Program-made: the position numbers and the translations under genes | Notes under the pieces: generated by a model | The model's input: only the letters and a program-made list of their open reading frames with translations | The model's database searches: none | What the model was told of the DNA's origin: nothing | Shown here: positions 9,601 to 16,766 of the stretch, in pieces | Layout of the letters: each line of letters opens with the position of its first letter | Numbering within the stretch: position 1 is the stretch's first letter | NCBI GenBank assembly: GCA_937870795.1 | Contig: CALMWS010000409.1 | Location: 1-44,516 of the forward strand | DNA from: an uncultured Bacteroidota bacterium | GTDB lineage: Bacteria > Bacteroidota > Bacteroidia > Chitinophagales > Saprospiraceae | DNA: 44,516 bases | Reading direction: 5' to 3'

Positions 9601-9786
9601 AAGCAAAATATTCCTGATTTGTATGAAATCTATGACCTGATGGGACAAAAAATTAAGTACGGTATCTGGGCCCCAAATACCACCAGTATGCAGATTGATA
9701 TACAGGGCATTCCTTCTGCTGCCTATTTTTTGCGTTGCGTTGGAGGAAATCAGCAAAGCAGTACACAGAAGTTCGTAAAGCGCTAG
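6676..9786 (+). CDS. Secreted M4 (thermolysin-family) metallopeptidase with propeller region and T9SS type A sorting domain
   Basis: A 1036-residue exported zinc endopeptidase. In order: signal peptide (1-22), an FTP/PepSY-type propeptide that keeps M4 enzymes inactive until processed (about 75-265), and the catalytic domain (about 320-640) with HEMTH (460-464), the third zinc ligand in NESFAD (Glu484) and the active-site His554 in DNGGVHLNSG. Residues about 650-940 look like WD40/TolB-type beta-propeller blades (for example PSISDDGSVIVF, NAAISKDGTKLAAL). The C-terminus (about 953-1036, FLFPNPAKDILTVSI to KFVKR) is a T9SS type A sorting domain, so the protein is predicted to be exported and anchored or released at the cell surface. 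All thermolysin catalytic residues are present. The propeller insertion is less usual for M4 enzymes. Confidence 0.95.
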   Translation: MNNQRITAIVAIYLLCLGTLSAQFKELRLDPKSPQQGQPKLAEALVIPASSATSNKVFDPSKVKLSVGKLMNPGISVVARTADGMPVAWQGTIKNAANLRNIGLEQKVTLHLKALTPFAGNKDLDQQFQISKVTQDDKGYQHIRLQQFVEGVVVYGGELTMHTNGEDIDFVAGRAWPVADGITSKPAITSEQAMQQVWNDLGGKPTVTMGPWSHLIKDNSTLIFLPISASDLRLCYHQTIYKTAVDRWEYFIDANTGEVLKKFPSICKFHNHSKAEPIGEDCVTNAAALQQPPEEISFFPPLDGPSTATAQDLFNINRTINTYQVGNKFYMIDGARSMFKSSSNMPNDPQGVIWTIDASNTAPQNSNFNADHITSNNNSWSNKTGVSAHYNGGKAYDYFKNLFARNSINGSGGNIVSFINIADEDGSSLGNAFWNGAAKFYGNGDSAFQPLARGLDVAGHEMTHGVVQNTANLEYQGEAGALNESFADVFGAMIDRDDWLIGEDVVKTAAFPSGALRSLQDPHNGAATNDFNRGWQPKKYSERYKGSEDNGGVHLNSGIPNHAFFLFASSVGKDKAEKVYYKVLDQYLTKSSQFVDCRVAVIRAAREEYGESAATAAAAAFDAVEVFGNSGGEYEDDVNINPGQDLILFTSEDQQKLYIYTAQGDAVADPLTNTNPISKPSISDDGSVIVFVATDQKIHYIIIDWAAGSATENILQTTGTWRNAAISKDGTKLAALRSSEENVIVVFDLLTGNGANFELTNPTFTPGISTGDVLYADAMEWDFTGEYIMYDAKNAVKSSSGFNIEFWDIGFIKVWNKSSKNFALPDQIEKLFPALDEGLSVGNPTFSKNSPYIIAFDYLEGSDFYVLGANIETGDAAVIFENSDIGYPSYSRSDDAVVLDNATFFGTDLNIIPLESDKITGQDNPIVFAEGYSWGVWFSNGSRQISAISEVNSAKTDMFLFPNPAKDILTVSINEKQNIPDLYEIYDLMGQKIKYGIWAPNTTSMQIDIQGIPSAAYFLRCVGGNQQSSTQKFVKR

Positions 9787-9825
9787 TTAATAAACCTTGC
9801 CCTAAACGAAGGCAGGTAAGCAAGG

Positions 9826-10764
9826 ATGAAAGTATTGATTATTCGGTTTAGCTCAATTGGCGACCTGTTGCTGTGTACGCCTGTGATTCGTTGTGTCAAG
9901 CAACAAAAACAAGCGCAGCTTACTTTGCTTACCTCTCATAAATTCAAAGGGCTCCTGGCTTCAAATCCATATTTGGATGAAATAGTTACTGACCAGGCAG
10001 GAATCATGGCAACCAGGCAATGGATTATTGATCAGCATTTCGATCTCATCATCGACCTGCACAAAAACAGAAAATCATGGTTGATGACATTGGCTGTTGG
10101 TTCACGGGTAATGCGCTTCCAAAAGCTGAATATAGCTAAATGGTGGTTGGTGCAAACCAAACAAAATTTGTTGCCCAAGGAGCACCTTGTGGATCGTTAC
10201 TTCGATTCGTTGTCGCAAGTGTCTGTAATCAACGATGGGTTAGGGCTGGATTACTTCACTGATACAAACACCCGGTTGCCCGTACTGCCACACGAATACA
10301 ATGTCATCGTACTGGGGGCAGCACACAAAACGAAAAGAATACCCAAGCAAGTGGCAAAAAAGTGGATACTTACTTCACAATTGCCCGTTGTCATCATTGG
10401 GGGCCAGGATGTTGCTGATGAAGGAGCTGCTATTCATAACGAGTTTATAGAAAAAACGGTCAATTTCGCTGGTAGATTAACCCTTGACGAATCAGCTGTT
10501 GTTCTAAGCCATGCCCGACACATTGTCACCGGTGATACAGGTATGATGCACCTGGCAGCTGCTCTTAAAAAAGAGGTCATTGTGTTGTGGGGAAATACCA
10601 CCCCTGTTTTTGGTATGTATCCTTATTACGGCAATTTAGGTATAAAATGGGATTCCAAAGAAGTACAGAGGCTTTCATGCCGACCTTGCTCCAAATTGGG
10701 GTATGACGCTTGTCCCAAAGGCCACTTCCACTGCATGCTGCTTCAAAAAGAAGAAGTTTGGTAG
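9826..10764 (+). CDS. Glycosyltransferase family 9 (ADP-heptose:LPS heptosyltransferase-like)
   Basis: A 312-residue cytoplasmic GT-B enzyme. The N-terminus MKVLIIRFSSIGDLLLCTPV is the hallmark of GT9 heptosyltransferases, and TGDTGMMHLAAAL near 238-250 is the nucleotide-sugar binding signature. The family adds heptose to the lipopolysaccharide core. Cys residues near the end (SCRPCSKLGYDACPKGHFHC) match the cysteine-bearing tail seen in many family members. It is 39 nt downstream of the M4 peptidase gene. The acceptor cannot be told from sequence. Confidence 0.92.
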   Translation: MKVLIIRFSSIGDLLLCTPVIRCVKQQKQAQLTLLTSHKFKGLLASNPYLDEIVTDQAGIMATRQWIIDQHFDLIIDLHKNRKSWLMTLAVGSRVMRFQKLNIAKWWLVQTKQNLLPKEHLVDRYFDSLSQVSVINDGLGLDYFTDTNTRLPVLPHEYNVIVLGAAHKTKRIPKQVAKKWILTSQLPVVIIGGQDVADEGAAIHNEFIEKTVNFAGRLTLDESAVVLSHARHIVTGDTGMMHLAAALKKEVIVLWGNTTPVFGMYPYYGNLGIKWDSKEVQRLSCRPCSKLGYDACPKGHFHCMLLQKEEVW

Positions 10765-10796
10765 GAAAATTAAAATATTTATAATTTTACGGGAAC

Positions 10797-10804
10797 TATT
10801 TTTG
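10797..10804 (+). promoter_or_regulatory. -7 promoter element TATTTTTG
   Basis: Exact TAnnTTTG match, 22 nt before the ATG at 10827 of the PspC-like gene. Confidence 0.4.
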
Positions 10805-10826
10805 GCTATTAAATGTTACGCTATTC

Positions 10827-11042
10827 ATGAATCTTGTAAAAGAAATATCTGAAAAATTTGGTTTTGGCGTTTGTAATTGGCTGAGTACCAAAATAGGAAT
10901 CCATTCTTCCAGGGTCAGATTGTACTTTATTTACCTCAGCTTTGTCACCTTTGGCAGCCCTATTTTTATTTACCTGATATTGGCATTCTGGGTCAATGTC
11001 AAAAAATATGTAAGAGATTATTTGTCTTTATCTCAGCAATAA
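10827..11042 (+). CDS. PspC-domain small membrane protein
   Basis: A 71-residue protein consisting essentially of one PspC domain. The pattern GFGVCNWLSTKIGIHSSRVR, then a hydrophobic stretch (LYFIYLSFVTFGSPIFIYLILAFWV, about 31-56), then a basic end matches the GVxxGLAxxxxxxxxxVR...YLxLAxxxP layout of the family. In proteobacteria PspC is a membrane sensor of phage-shock stress. In Bacteroidota these short proteins are common and little studied. A promoter element 22 nt upstream suggests an independent transcript. Confidence 0.8.
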   Translation: MNLVKEISEKFGFGVCNWLSTKIGIHSSRVRLYFIYLSFVTFGSPIFIYLILAFWVNVKKYVRDYLSLSQQ

Positions 11043-11072
11043 AGTTTCCAATATTTAGTTGAATTTACCACT

Positions 11073-11756
11073 TTAGGTTCTGAAAACGTACTGAAGCAGA
11101 TTGGCACCCATTTTAAATGCTTTTGCCCTTACTTCTTCAGGATCTTTGTGTACTTCTTTGTCTTCCCAGCCATCGCCCAGATCACATTCATAAGAATAAA
11201 AGCAAACCAACCGTCCTTGCCATATTAGGCCATAACCTCTTGCAGGCTTGTCGTCGTGTTTATGAATTTTTGGCAAGCCAGCCGGGAAATCGTATTTCTG
11301 GTGGTAAATCGCATGGTTAAATGGCAATTCAATAAACTCCAATTCAGGAAACACTTTTTTCATGGCTGGCCTTATAAATGGATCCATACCGTAATTGTCG
11401 TCAATGTGCAGAAACCCTCCCGCCATCAAATAATTGCGCAGATTACTTGCTTCAGATGCCGAAAAAACGACATTGCCATGCCCCGTCATGTGTAAAAAAG
11501 CATAATTAAACAAGTTGGCACTGCCCACTTCTACCGTCTCATAGTTTGGGTCAAAGTTGGTGTTTAAATTTTTATTACAATAAAGGGCAAGGTTGGTCAG
11601 TGAAGTAGGATTGGCATACCAGTCACCACCACCATTGTATTTTAAAAGGGCAAGTTTCAAGCCGGGTCCTGCTTCAACTGCAGAAGCATTTATTTGGGTA
11701 ATAAAAAGTATCAATACAGCCAGCGTGGAAAAAAAACTTCTTTTGGATGAAATCAT
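11073..11756 (-). CDS. DUF4159 domain-containing exported protein
   Basis: A 227-residue protein with an N-terminal signal peptide (about 1-28, hydrophobic FFSTLAVLILFITQINASA) and one DUF4159 domain. Recognisable parts are LKYNGGGDWYANPTSLTNL, the Rossmann-like FLHMTGHGNVVFS, the LRNYLMAGGFLHIDDNYG stretch, and HAIYHQKYDFP with GYGLIWQGRLVCFYSYECDLGDGWED. DUF4159 resembles glutamine-amidotransferase-like folds; its function is unknown. A promoter element lies at 11773-11780. It sits 34 nt downstream of the cytochrome c peroxidase gene on the same strand. Confidence 0.88.
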   Translation of the reverse strand: MISSKRSFFSTLAVLILFITQINASAVEAGPGLKLALLKYNGGGDWYANPTSLTNLALYCNKNLNTNFDPNYETVEVGSANLFNYAFLHMTGHGNVVFSASEASNLRNYLMAGGFLHIDDNYGMDPFIRPAMKKVFPELEFIELPFNHAIYHQKYDFPAGLPKIHKHDDKPARGYGLIWQGRLVCFYSYECDLGDGWEDKEVHKDPEEVRAKAFKMGANLLQYVFRT

Positions 11757-11772
11757 CGTGATAATTGTGTTT

Positions 11773-11780
11773 CAAAGATA
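11773..11780 (-). promoter_or_regulatory. -7 promoter element TATCTTTG
   Basis: Exact TAnnTTTG match on the minus strand in the 34-bp gap before the DUF4159 gene, 16 nt from its ATG at 11756. Confidence 0.55.
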
Positions 11781-11790
11781 AGACTAAAAA

Positions 11791-12891
11791 TCAATTGGGT
11801 TTTTGTAACAATGGATTGTTGAGATAACTGGTATCTGTAAGGGTGTGCAGAAACGCAATGAGGGCTTCTTTATGGAAAGGGGTAAGGCCGAGGTCCCTGA
11901 TCAGCGGATCTTTATTGGGAGAACTCTTGCCATGACCATTGTAATGATCCAATACTTCGTCAATGGTCTTAAGGCTGCCATCATGCATATACGGGGCTGA
12001 GTAAAAAATATTTCTGAGTGTTGGAGCCCTCATTTTGCCATTGTCTGCAAGATAGCCGGTGATTTTACCCCTGCCCATGTCTTTGAAGCCATTGAGGTCG
12101 GTAGAAAATTGAAGGCCGTTATTGAAAAATGCATCGGCTGTGGTAAGATCCAGTGTGTGACAATGGTGGCATTCGGCATCAGGCAAATCTGATCCTTCCA
12201 GATCTATAAACAAGCTGTAGCCTATCAACTCCAAATCATCAAACATCTCCTTTCCTTGTCTGATTCTGTCAAATTTACTGTCGACACTTAGAATGATTCG
12301 CTGGTATTGAGCAATAGCCTTAGCTGCCAAAGTCTTGCTGATCTCGCTTTTATTTTTTATGCCAAACGCTTTTCGGAAAAGGGTAGGATAGGAAGCATGG
12401 CTGCGCAACCTGTTTTCAACATCGGTCCAGGTGGTGTGCAATTCGATGGGATCAGTAACCGGTAGCAGTGCCTGATCTTCTAAAGTGGCGGCTCTGCCAT
12501 CCCAAAAAAGGCCGTTTTTGGTAAAGCCAACATTCACCAAACTCATAGAGCTTCTCTTACCCGATATGCCATCGATGCCTACGCTTACGGCGTTGCCGTC
12601 GGTAAATGCTTTTTTGGGGTCATGACAAGAAGCACAACTCATGGTGCCGTTGCCGGATAATATATTGTCAAAAAACAAATGGCGACCCAGATTGATGCCA
12701 TCTACCGTCAGCGGATTGTCTGCAGGGGTGGTTAGTTTTGGAAGATAATCAGGCAAATTAGGATCATAGGATACGGGGTTGTAGGGTATGCTGCTCAGAT
12801 CTCCTTCATCAGGCATGTCTTCATTGCAGGCAAACAAAGTCACCATGAAGGCGGCAGTTAATATCTTAGTCCATGATCTCCACATACTCAT
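11791..12891 (-). CDS. Di-haem cytochrome c peroxidase (CcpA/MauG family), lipoprotein
   Basis: A 366-residue periplasmic di-haem protein. Two c-type haem sites are visible: CASCH (86-90) and CHHCH (241-245). The stretch between them includes FWDGRAATLEDQALLPVTDPIE, typical of the peroxidase family, and the C-terminus has MRAPTLRNIFYSAPYMHDGS. The leader ends in LFACNE, so Cys22 is a likely lipid anchor. The family reduces hydrogen peroxide using electrons from small cytochromes or, in MauG-like members, oxidises protein side chains; sequence alone does not decide which. A second in-frame ATG two codons in (12885) is an equally good start. Confidence 0.93.
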   Translation of the reverse strand: MSMWRSWTKILTAAFMVTLFACNEDMPDEGDLSSIPYNPVSYDPNLPDYLPKLTTPADNPLTVDGINLGRHLFFDNILSGNGTMSCASCHDPKKAFTDGNAVSVGIDGISGKRSSMSLVNVGFTKNGLFWDGRAATLEDQALLPVTDPIELHTTWTDVENRLRSHASYPTLFRKAFGIKNKSEISKTLAAKAIAQYQRIILSVDSKFDRIRQGKEMFDDLELIGYSLFIDLEGSDLPDAECHHCHTLDLTTADAFFNNGLQFSTDLNGFKDMGRGKITGYLADNGKMRAPTLRNIFYSAPYMHDGSLKTIDEVLDHYNGHGKSSPNKDPLIRDLGLTPFHKEALIAFLHTLTDTSYLNNPLLQKPN

Positions 12892-13022
12892 TATGCTTTA
12901 ATAACGCGATTATCTAAAAATTGGTTTGCAAATATGTAAAAATGACGATTAAAATTGTGACATTTTGCAATGATATTGAACAGAAAAAGCTGAAATTTGA
13001 TGCCAATAAAATTCCCCCCACA

Positions 13023-14504
13023 ATGACCTCCAGCTATGCTTCCTATCAGGCGCTGATGCAAAAAATTGCAGACCTTTCCAATGCCATCGCCGTAATGAGT
13101 TGGGACAATGAAGTCAACCTTCCCGAGGCTTCAGGACCACTTAGGGCAAGGCAAATAGCTACGTTGGCGGCTTTGTCGCACGAAATGTTTACCGCCAAAA
13201 CCACGGGTAAGTTGCTTTCAGCTTTAACGCTGGAAAAATTGCCATTCAAGAAGGCAAAAAACATAGCACTCACACTCAGGGACTATCAACGCGATAAAAA
13301 ATTTAGCCCCGATTTTGTGATGCAGAAATCGTTAGTGATTTCACAGGCCTACCATGCATGGAATGAAGCTAAAAAGAAAGATGATTTTGCAGTCTTTGCA
13401 CCAAGGTTAGATGAGCTGATCCGCCTGGTCAAAGAAGAAGCGGAAATCCTTGGCTACGAGCAGCATGCTTATGATGCCATGTTGGAACTTTATGAGCCCG
13501 GTATTAGAGTGGAAAAACTAGACCAATTGTTTCAGGGCGTAACCAATGAGCTGGTGCCTTTTATCAAAGGGCTTGATCCACAATGGAAAGCCAAGCCAGG
13601 TTTTCTTTCTCTTAAATACGATAAAGACAGCCAATGGAAGTTTGGCCTTGAAGTATTAAAAGGTATGGGCTATGATTTTAAGCGGGGCCGACAGGATATT
13701 TCATCCCATCCTTTTACCATCAGTTTTGGCACAGAAGATGTAAGGGTTACCACCCGAATAGATGAACGCGATTTTTCAAACATGACCTGGTCCTGTATTC
13801 ATGAAGGTGGTCATGCTTTATATGAACAAGGGCTGGATGCAAAGGAATATGGACTGCCCTCCGGTAGTGCAGCCTCATTGGGTATACATGAATCTCAATC
13901 GCGACTTTGGGAAAACAACCTGGGTAGAAGTAAGGTTTTTTGGCAACATTTTTTACCGGTCTTAAAAAAATACTTTCCTTCGCAGCTAAAGGGAGTCAGG
14001 CTTGACGATTTTTATATTGGCATCAACCACGTATCCAAAAATACTATACGAACGGAAGCCGATGAACTTCACTACCATTTGCATGTGGCCATCAGGTATG
14101 AGTTGGAAAAAGAAATTTTCAGCAGCAACATCAAAGCCAAAGATTTGAGACAGCTTTGGAATGAAAAATATAAAAAATACCTGGGAGTAAATATCAAAAA
14201 CGATCGTGAAGGAATTTTGCAGGATGTGCATTGGTCTCACGGCAGCTTCGGTTATTTCCCAACCTACAGTCTTGGCAGTTTTTATGCAGCCCAGTTTTTT
14301 AGTGCCATGCAAAACGAGTATGCTGATCTTGATAAACAGGTAGCTGAAGGAGATTTTTCATCGGTTCACAACTGGCTTAAGAAAAACATATACAGGCATG
14401 GCAAAACCTATAATGCAGAAGAGCTATGCAGAAAAGCCACCGGCAGTACCCTGGATTTTCAATATTTCATGTCATACATCAAAAATAAATATCAGCGTAA
14501 ATAA
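13023..14504 (+). CDS. Carboxypeptidase Taq, metallopeptidase family M32
   Basis: A 493-residue cytoplasmic zinc carboxypeptidase that removes C-terminal residues from peptides. The N-terminus begins MTSSYASYQALMQKIADLS, followed by the M32 hallmark MSWDNEVNLPEASGPLRARQ. The zinc site HEGGH is at 260-264, preceded by the RIDERDF stretch and followed by GLPSGSAASLGIHESQSRLWEN and INHVSKNTIRTEADELHY. Length is normal for M32 (about 500). The frame stays open upstream to 12921, but the extra 34 residues look non-coding and known family members start near TSSYAS, so 13023 is chosen. Confidence 0.93.
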   Translation: MTSSYASYQALMQKIADLSNAIAVMSWDNEVNLPEASGPLRARQIATLAALSHEMFTAKTTGKLLSALTLEKLPFKKAKNIALTLRDYQRDKKFSPDFVMQKSLVISQAYHAWNEAKKKDDFAVFAPRLDELIRLVKEEAEILGYEQHAYDAMLELYEPGIRVEKLDQLFQGVTNELVPFIKGLDPQWKAKPGFLSLKYDKDSQWKFGLEVLKGMGYDFKRGRQDISSHPFTISFGTEDVRVTTRIDERDFSNMTWSCIHEGGHALYEQGLDAKEYGLPSGSAASLGIHESQSRLWENNLGRSKVFWQHFLPVLKKYFPSQLKGVRLDDFYIGINHVSKNTIRTEADELHYHLHVAIRYELEKEIFSSNIKAKDLRQLWNEKYKKYLGVNIKNDREGILQDVHWSHGSFGYFPTYSLGSFYAAQFFSAMQNEYADLDKQVAEGDFSSVHNWLKKNIYRHGKTYNAEELCRKATGSTLDFQYFMSYIKNKYQRK

Positions 14505-14533
14505 TACTTTTGATATTTGAATAAGAAAAAGGA

Positions 14534-15787
14534 TCAACTTCTTATAGCCTCCACTGGATCCAGGCCCGATGCCCTGATGGCGGGAATGATGCCGGCAACT
14601 ATGCCCACAAAGATGGATGAAAATACTCCGATCGACATATTGGCAAAGGAGATGCCCATGGTGAATGGAATGGCGGATGAAATGATTTTGAGAGTAATAA
14701 ACACAAGGCCCAAACCTACCAGTCCACCAATAAGACAAAGGATGATGGATTCTATCAAAAACTCCAGGAGGATGACAAATCTTTTGGCGCCGATGGCTTT
14801 TTTGATGCCTATGATGCTGGTGCGTTCCTTGACCGATACAAACATGATGTTGGCAACGCTAAACATACCTACTATGAGGGCAAAGATACCGATGATAAAA
14901 CCTGCAATGTTGATAACCCCAAATACACTTTCCATAACCTGAGAGAGCATTGATAATTCGTTTATGGAAAAATTGTTGTCTTCTCTGGGTGAAAGGCGTC
15001 GGTTTGCTCTGATGATGCCGGTTAGTTCTCCCTTGAAGTCCTGCATGTCTACTCCTGGCATTGCTTTGGCGCACAACATCCTTCCTACCTGGCTGTCATC
15101 GTTGGTGTTAACAAAGCGGGTGATGTTGGGATAGCCGATCCAAAGTACATCGTCAAAATTGATAAAATTGAAGATGTTTTCGCCTTCACTTTTTAAGACA
15201 CCCAGTACCTGGTACGACTGACCGAAGAGTTTGACTTCCCGTCCTATTGGATCTACACTTCCAAAAAGGGATTCTGCTACTTTAAAGCCCAATACCACTT
15301 TGTTGCTGCCTGAATTGTATTCAGAAAGGGAAAGGGATCTGCCTTTTTCAACTTGCAACGACTGAATTTCGGCGTATTCGTGGGTAGCACCCATGATAAA
15401 GGCATTGGATACAGAGCTGTTTTTGTATTTGACTACGCGGCCGCCTGTGAATATTACGAAGGCAGTTTCTTTGGCTTTTTTTGATTTTGCTTTGATTTTT
15501 GAATAATCTTCAAAGGTAGGGTTGGGTCTTTTGGCATATTTCCAATAGTTTTCGCCCGGATCTTCATTCCAGGGCATCTTATCGAGGTAGATGACATCGT
15601 TGCCCAGTTCGTTGAAGCCATCTACAATGTTTTGTTGAAGCGAATCAACAGCTGATTTAACCGCAATAATGCAAAAAATGCCGATGGTAATGCCGAGCAA
15701 AGAAAGAAAGGTCCTCAGTTTGTTGTTCCACAAACTGTCCATGGCCTGGCGCATGGCCTCGAAAAATATTTTGAGGTAAAAGCCCAT
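14534..15787 (-). CDS. MacB-type ABC transporter permease
   Basis: A 417-residue inner-membrane permease of the MacB/FtsX type. TM1 follows the WNNKLRTFLSLLGITIGI signature (about 20-43). A periplasmic MacB core domain spans roughly 45-270, and three FtsX-type membrane helices lie at about 290-410, including SVKERTSIIGIKKAIGAKR, the segment that contacts the ATPase. Such permeases pair with a MacB/LolD-like ATPase to drive export or mechanotransmission. No ATPase or adaptor gene is adjacent, so the substrate is unknown. It converges with the M32 gene across 29 bp. Confidence 0.9.
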   Translation of the reverse strand: MGFYLKIFFEAMRQAMDSLWNNKLRTFLSLLGITIGIFCIIAVKSAVDSLQQNIVDGFNELGNDVIYLDKMPWNEDPGENYWKYAKRPNPTFEDYSKIKAKSKKAKETAFVIFTGGRVVKYKNSSVSNAFIMGATHEYAEIQSLQVEKGRSLSLSEYNSGSNKVVLGFKVAESLFGSVDPIGREVKLFGQSYQVLGVLKSEGENIFNFINFDDVLWIGYPNITRFVNTNDDSQVGRMLCAKAMPGVDMQDFKGELTGIIRANRRLSPREDNNFSINELSMLSQVMESVFGVINIAGFIIGIFALIVGMFSVANIMFVSVKERTSIIGIKKAIGAKRFVILLEFLIESIILCLIGGLVGLGLVFITLKIISSAIPFTMGISFANMSIGVFSSIFVGIVAGIIPAIRASGLDPVEAIRS

Positions 15788-15892
15788 TCAAAATTTTTGA
15801 TAAATATAAGGCTGTTGACATAAATACAATCAAAGCAATAGATCAAATGGTGGAATCTTTCGATAAAGTAAAGAATAATGATCCTAACAAAA

Positions 15893-15925
15893 AAAAGGGG
15901 ATGCTTCTGAGAGGCATCCCCTTTT
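15893..15925 (-). terminator. Rho-independent terminator of rpmI-rplT
   Basis: The perfect 8-bp stem 15897-15904 / 15914-15921 (GGGGATGC with GCATCCCC, 9-nt loop) is extended by A/T pairs. On the minus strand it is followed by six T. It starts 20 nt after the rplT stop. Confidence 0.92.
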
Positions 15926-15945
15926 GGATTGAACTATTCTTTTGA

Positions 15946-16290
15946 TCACTTCACCTGATCCACCAATGCTTTGAAGGCATCTGCGTGGTTCATGGCGAGA
16001 TCTGCCAACGCTTTTCTGTTGAGGGTAATGCCTTTTTGAGCCAATGCGTGCATAAATTTAGAATAAGAAAGACCGTACATTCTTACTCCCGCATTGATCC
16101 TGGCTATCCACAATCTTCTGAAAGCGCGTTTTTTGTTTTTACGGTGGGTATAGGCATAAAGCATACCTTTCTCCACTGCGTTTTTGGCTACTGTGTACAC
16201 ATTTTTACGTGCACCAAAGTAACCTTTGGCCAATTTGAGGATTTTTCTCCTCCTGTTGCGAGAAGCAACATTGTTGACTGATCTAGGCAT
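15946..16290 (-). CDS. rplT: 50S ribosomal protein L20
   Basis: 114 residues, the normal length. It begins [19 protein letters not shown] and contains [19 protein letters not shown] and [19 protein letters not shown], diagnostic of L20. L20 binds 23S rRNA early in large-subunit assembly and represses its own operon in several bacteria. It follows rpmI by 68 nt. That spacer holds a nested inverted repeat (16309-16343), and a strong terminator follows the gene. Confidence 0.98.
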   Translation of the reverse strand: MPRSVNNVASRNRRRKILKLAKGYFGARKNVYTVAKNAVEKGMLYAYTHRKNKKRAFRRLWIARINAGVRMYGLSYSKFMHALAQKGITLNRKALADLAMNHADAFKALVDQVK

Positions 16291-16308
16291 TTTGTTTGGT
16301 TTTAGTAC

Positions 16309-16343
16309 AACACAGGGACCCCAGGGGTTCTTATTCCTGTGTT
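16309..16343 (-). promoter_or_regulatory. Nested inverted repeat in the rpmI-rplT spacer, candidate L20 control site
   Basis: The outer arms AACACAGG (16309-16316) and CCTGTGTT (16336-16343) are perfectly complementary. Within the 19-nt loop lies a second palindrome, ACCCC-A-GGGGT (16318-16328). In the minus-strand mRNA this gives a two-tier hairpin ending 18 nt before the rplT ATG. No T tract follows, so it is not a simple terminator. It could control rplT translation, be a processing site, or be a site mimicking the rRNA target of L20. The structure is seen; the function is inferred. Confidence 0.5.
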
Positions 16344-16358
16344 CTCGTTAAAAAATAA

Positions 16359-16556
16359 TTATCCTGCGGCAAGAAGCCTTTTTGCTCTGTGCACCTCAAC
16401 ACCTGTAACAGTGGTGGCACCATTGAGTCTTGTTTTTGCTTTTTTAGATTTTTTTCTCATCAAGTGAGAGGTGTTGGCCTGGAACCTTTTTACTTTTCCA
16501 GAGCCTGTAAGCTTGAACCTCTTCTTTGCACTTGAGTGGGTTTTCATCTTAGGCAT
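16359..16556 (-). CDS. rpmI: 50S ribosomal protein L35
   Basis: 65 residues, normal for L35. [20 protein letters not shown] at the N-terminus and the basic [16 protein letters not shown] core are diagnostic. It is the first gene of the rpmI-rplT transcript, with a promoter element 28 nt upstream (16585-16592). The usual upstream partner infC is not adjacent. Confidence 0.98.
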   Translation of the reverse strand: MPKMKTHSSAKKRFKLTGSGKVKRFQANTSHLMRKKSKKAKTRLNGATTVTGVEVHRAKRLLAAG

Positions 16557-16584
16557 GGTACGTAAATTTTTTTTATTAAGGCTG

Positions 16585-16592
16585 CAAAGATA
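16585..16592 (-). promoter_or_regulatory. -7 promoter element TATCTTTG of rpmI-rplT
   Basis: Exact TAnnTTTG match on the minus strand, 28 nt before the rpmI ATG. The 210-bp gap 16557-16766 otherwise holds only very A/T-rich sequence (especially 16677-16766) with no gene or clear hairpin. Confidence 0.6.
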
Positions 16593-16766
16593 GCTTATTT
16601 TATCGTTTCACAGCTAATATTTTGGAAAATATGGTTTGATTTGTTGTATTACCCCTTGCATATCCAAAATGGCAATCTGAATAATTTGTAAAAAACTTAT
16701 TATTAAGACATTATGGATATATTATTTTATTAATTTTTAAATAATTAATAATCAACAACATATATA

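Noticed and set aside
14517-14942. 141-codon plus-strand ORF opposite the MacB-type permease
   Set aside because: Met/Pro-rich translation typical of the antisense of a hydrophobic membrane gene; the minus-strand permease motifs are unambiguous.
15788-15892. Gap before the MacB-type permease considered for an RNA gene
   Set aside because: No stable structure apart from the rplT terminator; only a near-consensus promoter element for the permease is suggested.
16677-16766. A/T-rich stretch considered as a mobile-element scar, origin or CRISPR leader
   Set aside because: No repeats with spacers, no terminal inverted repeats, no DnaA boxes or integrase nearby; it looks like ordinary A/T-rich intergenic DNA.
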